Assembly: GCA_900543475.1 (NCBI GenBank)
Contig: UQRU01000123.1
Location: forward strand, 1 to 6,018
DNA length: 6,018 nucleotides
Direction of reading: 5' to 3'
Source: an uncultured Eubacteriales bacterium
GTDB lineage: Bacteria; Bacillota; Clostridia; Christensenellales; CAG-138
This document shows, piece by piece, positions 1 through 4,670 of the stretch; within the stretch, counting starts at the first letter, position 1; each line of letters opens with the position of its first letter. The position numbers were made by a program, and so were the translations under genes. The notes below the pieces were generated by a model. It saw only the letters and a program-made list of their open reading frames with translations, was not told where the DNA came from and ran no database searches.

Positions 1-22
1 TCATCTTCTTTATCTTACCACG

Positions 23-62
23 AAAAAAGTAGATACCCATACTTTTTATGAGTGTCTACTTT
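23..62 (-). terminator. Intrinsic terminator of the leftward mog-moa operon
   Basis: Read on the minus strand, positions 62-47 and 41-26 form a 16-bp stem with one A·C mismatch and one G·T wobble. The loop is 5 nt (AAAAG). The stem runs into six consecutive T residues (complement of the A run at 23-28). This is a classic rho-independent terminator about 60 nt past the stop codon of the last gene of the operon. The stem is nearly symmetric and begins with AAA, so some activity in the opposite direction is possible, but the T tract on the plus side is shorter and interrupted. Confidence 0.85.
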
Positions 63-77
63 CATTTTACAGGTGCA

Positions 78-103
78 CCTCCGGCGCTTGGCCGGGGGCT
101 TTT
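78..103 (+). terminator. Possible weak rightward terminator hairpin
   Basis: Positions 78-85 (CCTCCGGC) pair with 91-98 (GCCGGGGG) as an 8-bp GC stem with one T·G wobble and a 5-nt loop, followed by CTTTTC. The order of stem then T run fits rightward transcription, which would stop a convergent gene lying left of the window before it enters the hydrolase gene. No such gene is visible, the T run is short, and the hairpin may simply be part of the 3' untranslated region of the leftward operon. Confidence 0.3.
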
Positions 104-122
104 CTATGCCGGGGAAAGAAGG

Positions 123-1223
123 CTAGCCTGGCGGCATAAGCCCTTGGGCCAGGGCCCAGAGGACGTCCAGGCCGGGGCCCAGGAGGGCGTCGTTGAAGCG
201 ATAGCCGGGGGTGTGAAGGCCGGGCTGACTTTCCCCGGCGCCCAGGCCCAGATAAAAGCCCGGGAAGGCCCGCAGGAAATGGCCGAAATCCTCCGACCAA
301 CGCATGGGAGCGTCCAGGAACCGGGGGGATAAGCCGGCCTGTTTCAGGATGGCGGCCCCGGCGTCCACCAAGGGGGCATGGTTGGTGGTATCCGGGAAAA
401 CGTCCCGGTCCTCCAGGGAGAGGGACATGCCCTGGGGCAGCCGGGCGGTCAGCCAGGCGGCCATGGCCTGCACCAGGGCGGCGATGTCCTGCTGCCGGTC
501 CGCCCGCAGGGTCAGGGCCAGGCTGCCCGCCCCTGGGGACACACCGAAGTTACATCCGCCGGCCTGGAAGCCTACAGGGGTATAACGCAACAGCCCCTTT
601 GGCGCCACCTGGCGGCATAGGGCCGGCAGGGCGTCCAAAAGGCCGGCCAGCAGGGGGATGGGGTTGCAGCCCTCCTCCGGATAGGCGGCGTGGGCCTGCT
701 TGCCCTGCAAGCGGAGCAGCAGCCCCTGGGAGGCGCAGGCGAATACCCCCTGGCGCAGCAAGGGCTGGCCCAGGGGATAGCCGGGGATGTTATGGAACCC
801 TACGATGGCCTGCACCCGCTCTTTGGCCAGAAGGGCCTGGGCCATAGGGGCGGCCCCTTGGCCGGTCTCCTCGGCAGGTTGGAACAGCAGCAATACGCTT
901 TTGCCCAGCCGCTGGCCTTCCAATAATAGACCCAGGCCCGCCAGCAGGGCGCTGTGGCCGTCGTGGCCGCAGCCGTGATAGGGGCCGTTGGGGCCGGGGA
1001 TGGCGTCCATGTCCCCCCGGAAGGCGATGCAGGGGCCCTGGAGCTCCCGGTGGGCAGCCACCAGGCCGCCAGATAGGTCGTAGACCTCCAGGCTGGTATG
1101 CCGGGCCAAGAATTCCCGCAGCAGCCGGCGGGTCTCCGCCTCCTGGCCGGAAAGCTCCCCGTGTTGGCCCAGGGCCTGCCGCAGCTCCGCCAAAAGGGGA
1201 AGGGCGGCTTGCAGGGCCGTCAT
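123..1223 (-). CDS. M20D-family metallo-amidohydrolase/aminoacylase
   Basis: A 366-residue protein of the M20D peptidase family (relatives of IAA-amino acid hydrolases, AbgB, HmrA and N-acetyl-amino acid deacetylases). These are cytosolic two-metal enzymes that split the amide bond of N-acyl amino acids or related conjugates. Visible metal ligands are C85 and H87 in CGHDGH, E118-E119 in FQPAEE, H144 in GFHN and H337 in LHTPGYRFND; SEDF lies at 310-313. The inserted dimerisation/lid domain begins near residue 165 and carries GKQAHAAYPEEG. No signal peptide is seen. The start at 1223 is chosen because it gives a 4-bp ATGA overlap with the MOSC gene and has GGAGG at 1235-1231, 7 nt away; the frame stays open upstream to 1385 but the extra 54 residues resemble no family member. 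The segment between DMDA and CGHDGH is shorter than usual. The true substrate cannot be read from sequence. It is last in the operon, 60 nt before the terminator. Confidence 0.9.
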   Translation of the reverse strand: MTALQAALPLLAELRQALGQHGELSGQEAETRRLLREFLARHTSLEVYDLSGGLVAAHRELQGPCIAFRGDMDAIPGPNGPYHGCGHDGHSALLAGLGLLLEGQRLGKSVLLLFQPAEETGQGAAPMAQALLAKERVQAIVGFHNIPGYPLGQPLLRQGVFACASQGLLLRLQGKQAHAAYPEEGCNPIPLLAGLLDALPALCRQVAPKGLLRYTPVGFQAGGCNFGVSPGAGSLALTLRADRQQDIAALVQAMAAWLTARLPQGMSLSLEDRDVFPDTTNHAPLVDAGAAILKQAGLSPRFLDAPMRWSEDFGHFLRAFPGFYLGLGAGESQPGLHTPGYRFNDALLGPGLDVLWALAQGLMPPG

Positions 1224-1660
1224 GCCTCCGCCTCCACGGTGATGGGGTCCCCGGGGCGGATGTCCCCATCCTCCAGCACCTTTACGAAGATCCCCTCCGT
1301 GGGCATGATGCACATGCCCACCTGCTTGTAGATCTGGCAATGCTGGTGGCATTCCTTGCCGATCTGGGTCACCTCCGCCAGGCATTCCCCGATCCGGAGT
1401 CGGGTCCCCACCGGCAGGGTGTGTAATTCGATGCCGCTGGTGGTGATATTTTCCGCAAATTTCCCCGGGGTCAGGTCGCTTACCCCTAGGGCCGTCATTT
1501 TATCGATGCTCTCTTGGGCCAGCAGGCTGATCTGCCGGTGCCAGTTGCCTGCATGGGCGTCTCCCGCTAGGCCGTGATCCACGGTGGCATGGCCCAGGGG
1601 CACGGGATATTTGAAGGTGCCTTTGTGTTGGCTGATGTTGACGGCGACTACCTTTGCCAT
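1220..1660 (-). CDS. MOSC-domain protein (Moco-associated)
   Basis: A 146-residue single-domain MOSC protein. MOSC domains (Moco sulfurase C-terminal) are thought to bind sulfur or molybdenum cofactor; stand-alone short forms are commonly found beside moaC/moaA/mog in anaerobic bacteria, and their exact role is not established. Seen here are GLAGDAHAG at 30-38, PGKFAENITTSG at 65-76, and a cysteine-bearing core GKECHQHCQIYKQVG followed by CIMPTEGIF. C104, C108 and C117 are candidate sulfur carriers; C117, preceding IMP, matches the position most typical of the family. The start is supported by GGAGGA at 1675-1670, 9 nt upstream, which lies in the last two sense codons of moaA. The gap to moaA is 6 nt, and the stop overlaps the start of the downstream hydrolase as ATGA, so translation of all three is probably coupled. 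Confidence 0.92.
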   Translation of the reverse strand: MAKVVAVNISQHKGTFKYPVPLGHATVDHGLAGDAHAGNWHRQISLLAQESIDKMTALGVSDLTPGKFAENITTSGIELHTLPVGTRLRIGECLAEVTQIGKECHQHCQIYKQVGMCIMPTEGIFVKVLEDGDIRPGDPITVEAEA

Positions 1661-1666
1661 GGGTGC

Positions 1667-2611
1667 TTATCCTCCGATCTTGTTCATGGTGCGCTTGGTT
1701 TCGCTGCCCCGCTCCTCCATGTGGTGGCGCAGGGGCTTTTGCAGGATGCCCGCCGCCATGGCCGCCCGGCGCTCCGCCGGCCCCAGGCCCCGCAAGGGGA
1801 TCTCCTGATCGGAATGCAGGCAGGGCTTAAGCATCCCGTCCGCCGTGACCCGGATCCGGTTGCAGCTGCCGCAAAACCGGTGGCTCAAGGGGCGGATCAA
1901 ACCCACCGTTCCCGCGTAGCCCGGCATTTGGAACCGCTCCGCTACCCCTTGGCTGGGAAGGGGCACAAGGCCCGGGCAGGCCTCCAGCACCCGTTCCCCG
2001 GGGATAAACCGGGCCTTGGGCCAATGGGCGCATTCCCCCAGAGGCATCAGCTCGATGAAGCGGACCGCATAGGGCTTGTACCGGGTCAGCTCCACCAGGG
2101 CGGGGATCTCGTCCTCATTGACGCCCCCCATGAGCACGGCGTTGATCTTCAGCTTGGTAAACCCTGCGGCTTCCGCCGCCTGTATGCCGTCCAGAGCCTC
2201 CTGCAACTGGCCCCAACGGGTAAGCATCCGGTATTTATCCGGGTCCAGGGTATCCAGGCTGATGTTTAGACGGGATACCCCCGCCGCCCGTAGAGGGACG
2301 GCATAGTCCACCAGACCCCGGCCATTGGTGGTGATGCACAGCTCCTGTAGGCCGGGCAGGGCGCCGATGCCCTGGCAGATCTCCAGGATGCCCCGGCGCA
2401 CCAGGGGTTCGCCCCCGGTGATGCGGATCTTGCGGATGCCCAGCTCCACCGCCGTTTTGGCGATATCGATGCATTCCTCCACCCGGAGGATGTTGCTATG
2501 GGGCAGATGGGGCACCCCCGACTCGGGCATACAGTAGATGCACCGCAGGTCGCATAGGTCTGTGACCGACAGCCTGAGATAATCGATGGCCCGGCCATGG
2601 GCATCTAGCAT
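1667..2611 (-). CDS. moaA: GTP 3',8-cyclase MoaA (radical SAM)
   Basis: A 314-residue radical SAM enzyme that converts GTP to 3',8-cyclo-7,8-dihydro-GTP, the first step of molybdopterin synthesis; MoaC completes the step to cPMP. The N terminus has the family opening GRAIDYLRLSVTDLC, and C20, C24 and C27 form the CxxxCxxC motif that holds the SAM-binding 4Fe-4S cluster. ITGGEPL at 64-70 is the SAM-contact GGEP motif. C247, C250 and C264 are ligands of the second 4Fe-4S cluster that binds GTP. The protein ends in the Gly-Gly tail required for activity in characterised MoaA proteins. Length is slightly below the usual 320-340. The start is supported by GGAAGGAG about 9 nt upstream, lying in the last codons of moaC; the gap to moaC is 4 nt. 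All catalytic features are intact. Confidence 0.97.
   Translation of the reverse strand: MLDAHGRAIDYLRLSVTDLCDLRCIYCMPESGVPHLPHSNILRVEECIDIAKTAVELGIRKIRITGGEPLVRRGILEICQGIGALPGLQELCITTNGRGLVDYAVPLRAAGVSRLNISLDTLDPDKYRMLTRWGQLQEALDGIQAAEAAGFTKLKINAVLMGGVNEDEIPALVELTRYKPYAVRFIELMPLGECAHWPKARFIPGERVLEACPGLVPLPSQGVAERFQMPGYAGTVGLIRPLSHRFCGSCNRIRVTADGMLKPCLHSDQEIPLRGLGPAERRAAMAAGILQKPLRHHMEERGSETKRTMNKIGG
1670..1675 (-). promoter_or_regulatory. Ribosome binding site of the MOSC gene inside the moaA Gly-Gly tail
   Basis: The last two sense codons of moaA are GGA GGA, encoding the functional C-terminal Gly-Gly. They also form the Shine-Dalgarno sequence GGAGGA, 9 nt before the ATG of the MOSC gene. 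One hexamer therefore serves both protein and translation signals. Confidence 0.75.
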
Positions 2612-2615
2612 AGGC

Positions 2616-3101
2616 TTATTCTCCTTCCTTTGGGCGGATGAAATCGCCGCTTTTGCCGCCGCTTTTTTCCAGCAGCAGGATGGGCCCGATCACCATGGCC
2701 CGGTCCACCGCCTTGCACATATCGTATACGGTCAGGGCCGCGATGGAACAGGCGGTCAAGGCTTCCATCTCCACCCCGGTGTGGTAGGTGCAGCGCACCT
2801 CCGCCTGGATGCAAAGCTGCTCCCTGCCCTGGGGCTGGATATCTACCCGCACCTGGTCGATGGGCAGGGGGTGGCACATGGGGATCAGGGCATGGGTCTG
2901 TTTGGCCCCCATGATCCCCGCAATGCGGGCGCAGGCCAATACGTCCCCCTTGGGCATGGTCCCGGAACAAATCATGGAAAGGGTCTTAGGCTGCATGGTG
3001 ACCATGGCCTGGGCCAGGGCCCGGCGCTTGGTATTGGGCTTGTCCCCCACATCCACCATCCTGGCCCGGCCCTGTTCATCCACATGGGTAAGGGTTTCCA
3101 T
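2616..3101 (-). CDS. moaC: Cyclic pyranopterin monophosphate synthase MoaC
   Basis: A 161-residue protein of standard MoaC length. It rearranges the MoaA product 3',8-cyclo-dihydro-GTP into cyclic pyranopterin monophosphate with loss of pyrophosphate, in the cytosol, as a hexamer in known examples. Signature segments are complete: [17 protein letters not shown] near the N terminus, [46 protein letters not shown] and [12 protein letters not shown]. Residues matching the known catalytic set are K51, H77, D127 and K130 (numbering assigned by eye against the E. coli protein, off by one after a gap). The ATG is preceded by AGGAGG with a 6-nt spacer, placed directly after the TGA of mogA; the intergenic gap is 12 nt. 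Nothing is missing or unusual. Confidence 0.97.
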   Translation of the reverse strand: METLTHVDEQGRARMVDVGDKPNTKRRALAQAMVTMQPKTLSMICSGTMPKGDVLACARIAGIMGAKQTHALIPMCHPLPIDQVRVDIQPQGREQLCIQAEVRCTYHTGVEMEALTACSIAALTVYDMCKAVDRAMVIGPILLLEKSGGKSGDFIRPKEGE

Positions 3102-3113
3102 TGCTTGCCTCCT

Positions 3114-3602
3114 TCAGGTGCGGGCGCATTCCCCGCCTTTGCCCCGGAGCATTTCTATCCCATGTTCCAGGGGAGGCAGGATCACCTCTAGGCATTCCCG
3201 CACCGCTTTGGGGCTGCCCGGCAGGTTGATGATCAACGTGCTGTTGCGGATGCCCGCCACCGCCCGGGTCAGCATGGCCCGGTCCGTGACCTGCATGCTT
3301 CGGGCCCGCATGGCCTCCGGAATGCCGGGGGCAAGCCGTTCCACCACATCCAATGTGGCTTCCGGCGTCACATCCCGGGGGGCAAACCCGGTGCCCCCGG
3401 TGGTAAAGATCACATCCGCTTGGTCCTGGTCGCAGATGGCGGCCATGGCTGCGGCCAGGGGTGCCCGCTCGTCCGCCAGCACCGCGTAGGAGGTGACGGT
3501 GGCAAACTCCTGGCACATCTCCCGGATGACCTGGCCGCTCACATCCACCCGTTCTCCCCGGGCGCCTTTGTCGCTGGCTGTGATGATGGCGATTCGATAC
3601 AT
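3114..3602 (-). CDS. mogA: MogA/MoaB-family molybdopterin adenylyltransferase
   Basis: A 162-residue protein of the MogA/MoaB fold. The family binds molybdopterin and activates it with ATP to give adenylyl-molybdopterin, the substrate for metal insertion by MoeA. Visible signatures are IITASDKGARGERVD at 6-20, the binding loop FTTGGTGFAPRDVTPEAT at 66-83 including the conserved Asp in GTG...RD, and INLPGSPKAVRE at 125-136. It is the first gene of the leftward operon, with AGGAGG at 3620-3615 and a rather long 12-nt spacer (the match extends to AGGAGGAA, which shortens it to 10). Whether it is functionally MogA or the close paralogue MoaB cannot be settled here; no second copy is in the window. 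Key residues look intact. Confidence 0.93.
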   Translation of the reverse strand: MYRIAIITASDKGARGERVDVSGQVIREMCQEFATVTSYAVLADERAPLAAAMAAICDQDQADVIFTTGGTGFAPRDVTPEATLDVVERLAPGIPEAMRARSMQVTDRAMLTRAVAGIRNSTLIINLPGSPKAVRECLEVILPPLEHGIEMLRGKGGECART

Positions 3603-3733
3603 AAGCGCGTAGTTCCTCCTAAAATGGGTATGGTAAACAGGGCCCCGGCAACGCCCTGGGGCGCAGGCCGGGAGAATGAAACAAATGGAACCGAATCAAA
3701 CAGAGAAGCCTCGAATGGGGGCAAAAAGAAACC
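3603..3733 (-). promoter_or_regulatory. Long structured 5' leader of mogA (possible cis-regulatory RNA)
   Basis: From the predicted transcription start near 3733 the mogA mRNA has an untranslated leader of about 131 nt, unusually long beside the roughly 39-nt larB leader. Near its 3' end two mutually exclusive hairpins can form. One pairs CAGGGC with GCCCTG (3658-3653 with 3643-3638, 9-nt loop). The other pairs GCCCC with GGGGC (3662-3658 with 3646-3642), with a 2-nt bulge and an inner GGC/GCC stem closed by a triloop. These lie about 20 nt before the Shine-Dalgarno sequence at 3620-3615. Known Moco-sensing RNA motifs precede moa operons in other bacteria, but I could not match the conserved bases of that motif by eye. 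Confidence 0.4.
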
Positions 3734-3794
3734 AGTTCCATTATAGCACATTCCCGAAAAAAAGGGGATGGTATCTATAAAACACCAATGGAAC
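3684..3794. repeat. Three evenly spaced AATGGAAC octamers
   Basis: The octamer AATGGAAC occurs exactly at 3684-3691 (plus), 3735-3742 (minus) and 3787-3794 (plus). The starts are 51 and 52 bp apart, close to five helical turns each, with the middle copy inverted and overlapping the mogA -10. This could be a regulator-binding array between the divergent promoters. Near-matches such as ATGGAAC also occur inside genes, so chance is not excluded. Confidence 0.35.
3740..3748 (-). promoter_or_regulatory. Extended -10 promoter of the leftward operon
   Basis: The minus strand reads TGC-TATAAT at 3748-3740, a perfect -10 hexamer with the TGn extension. No good -35 hexamer lies 16-18 bp upstream (the sequence there is CCCCTT-like followed by a T tract), which is tolerable for an extended -10 promoter. 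Transcription would start near 3733. It is the only strong candidate for mogA-moaC-moaA-MOSC-hydrolase, whose genes have no gaps large enough for internal promoters. Confidence 0.65.
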
Positions 3795-3815
3795 GCAGGG
3801 CCGCGGAAGGAAAAC

Positions 3816-3830
3816 GGGGCTTAAGCTCCC
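3816..3830. promoter_or_regulatory. Imperfect palindrome upstream of the larB -35
   Basis: GCTTAAGC (3819-3826) is a perfect 8-bp palindrome. It extends to GGG on the left and, past one extra T, CCC on the right. It ends 4 bp before the larB -35. It is not in the predicted larB transcript, so a protein site is more likely than an RNA hairpin; it may also be meaningless. Confidence 0.25.
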
Positions 3831-3834
3831 CCAT

Positions 3835-3863
3835 TTGACAGGGGCCTGTCCCCATGATACCAT
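3835..3863 (+). promoter_or_regulatory. larBC promoter
   Basis: TTGACA at 3835-3840 is a perfect -35. After exactly 17 bp comes TACCAT at 3858-3863 (four of six matches to TATAAT), preceded by TGA, giving the TGn extension. Transcription should start near 3870, leaving a leader of about 39 nt before the larB ATG. This is a typical housekeeping-sigma promoter. Confidence 0.75.
3837..3850. promoter_or_regulatory. Candidate operator in the larBC promoter
   Basis: GACAGG-GG-CCTGTC is a perfect 6-2-6 inverted repeat that includes the last four bases of the -35 and runs into the spacer. A repressor bound here would block RNA polymerase. The regulator is not encoded in the window and the sequence does not resemble a NikR site that I know. 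Confidence 0.4.
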
Positions 3864-3908
3864 GAAGAAAAAATGGCCTGCCTGGTAGGCTGAGGAGATG
3901 AACCAACC

Positions 3909-4670
3909 ATGGAGCAAAGGGAACTGCTTGCGTTGCTCAAGCGGGTGGAGCGGGGAGAAGAACGGGCGGAGGACGCTTACCGGGCCCTGCGCCTATGCCC
4001 CTTTGAGGATCTGGGCTACGCCAAGGTAGACCATCACCGGGCCCTGCGCCAGGGGGCCGGCGAGGTGATCTATGGGGCGGGCAAGACCCAGGAGCAGATC
4101 CTGGGCATTGCCAAAGCCCTGCTGGAAAAGGACGCCCGGGATATCCTCATCACCCGGCTGGACCCGGAAAAGGCCGCCTTTTTAGAGGGAAAGCTTCCTT
4201 TTATTTATTATCCGCTGCCTCGGATCGGGGTGGCGGCTCCCCGGGAAAACCGGCCGGAGCTGGGCTGCGTGGTGGTGGCCACCGGCGGTACCAGCGATAT
4301 GCCGGTGGCGGAGGAGGCAGCCCGCACCGCCCAGGTGTTGGGCAGCCAGGTGATCCGCCTATACGACGTGGGGGTGGCCGGCCTGCACCGGCTGCTGGCC
4401 CAGGGGGATACCCTGCTGAAGGCCCGGGCGGTGGTGGCGGTGGCCGGCATGGAAGGGGCTTTGGCCAGCGTCATCGGCGGGCTGGTGGATTGCCCTGTGA
4501 TCGCCGTGCCCACCAGCGTGGGCTATGGGGCCAACTTCGGCGGGCTCAGCGCCCTGTTATGTATGCTCAATTCCTGCGCCAGCGGGGTGAGCGTGGTGAA
4601 CATCGACAATGGATTCGGCGGGGGCTATCTGGCCCATATGATCAACCGTTTGGGGGAAACGAATATATGA
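3909..4670 (+). CDS. larB: NPN cofactor biosynthesis protein LarB (carboxylase/hydrolase)
   Basis: A 253-residue LarB, close to the family's usual length of about 250. LarB carboxylates the pyridinium ring of nicotinic acid adenine dinucleotide at C5 and hydrolyses the phosphoanhydride, releasing AMP and pyridinium-3,5-biscarboxylic acid mononucleotide, the first step to the nickel-pincer nucleotide. The C-terminal half is a PurE (AIR carboxylase)-like domain. Visible family motifs are GAGEVIYGAGKTQEQ at 49-63, VVATGGTSDMPVAEEA at 122-137, LYDVGVAGLHRLL at 151-163, VAGMEGALASVIGGLVDCPVIAVPTSVGYG at 178-207 and the NSCASGV...NIDNGFGGG tail. C223 in NSCASG probably corresponds to the cysteine shown to form a covalent adduct with the substrate in the Lactobacillus enzyme (inferred by eye). 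The N-terminal part (1-100) is the less conserved LarB-specific region. GAGGAG at 3892-3897 sits 11 nt before the ATG. It overlaps larC by ATGA. Confidence 0.95.
   Translation: MEQRELLALLKRVERGEERAEDAYRALRLCPFEDLGYAKVDHHRALRQGAGEVIYGAGKTQEQILGIAKALLEKDARDILITRLDPEKAAFLEGKLPFIYYPLPRIGVAAPRENRPELGCVVVATGGTSDMPVAEEAARTAQVLGSQVIRLYDVGVAGLHRLLAQGDTLLKARAVVAVAGMEGALASVIGGLVDCPVIAVPTSVGYGANFGGLSALLCMLNSCASGVSVVNIDNGFGGGYLAHMINRLGETNI

Noticed and set aside
48..332. Plus-strand open frame starting in the terminator region
   Set aside because: Its start lies inside the terminator stem and the rest is antisense to the hydrolase; no ribosome binding site.
1224..1385. Longer N terminus for the M20D hydrolase (start at 1385)
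   Set aside because: The extra 54 residues overlap the MOSC coding region, are Gly/Pro/His rich and match no M20 N terminus; the ATG at 1223 has a good ribosome binding site.
1574..2269. Plus-strand open frame of 231 codons opposite moaA
   Set aside because: Shadow of moaA; no ribosome binding site or domain.
2586..3191. Plus-strand open frame of 201 codons opposite moaC
   Set aside because: Antisense shadow of a high-GC gene; composition rich in His, Gly and Pro, no recognisable domain, and moaC is unambiguous.
2788..3489. Plus-strand open frame of 233 codons spanning moaC and mogA
   Set aside because: Crosses two certain genes on the other strand and has low-complexity Ala/Arg/Ser composition typical of shadows.
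3776..3781. TATAAA on the plus strand as a second larB promoter
   Set aside because: The best upstream hexamer (TTCCCG) is poor and 19 bp away; the TTGACA promoter at 3835 is far better.
3768..3863. Inverted pair ATGGTATC / GATACCAT, the second covering the larB -10
   Set aside because: Only two 8-bp copies 88 bp apart; a pair like this is expected by chance in a region of this size.
4490..4666. Longer N terminus for LarC
   Set aside because: The extension is an out-of-frame reading of larB; the ATG at 4667 gives the canonical LarC start and an ATGA overlap.
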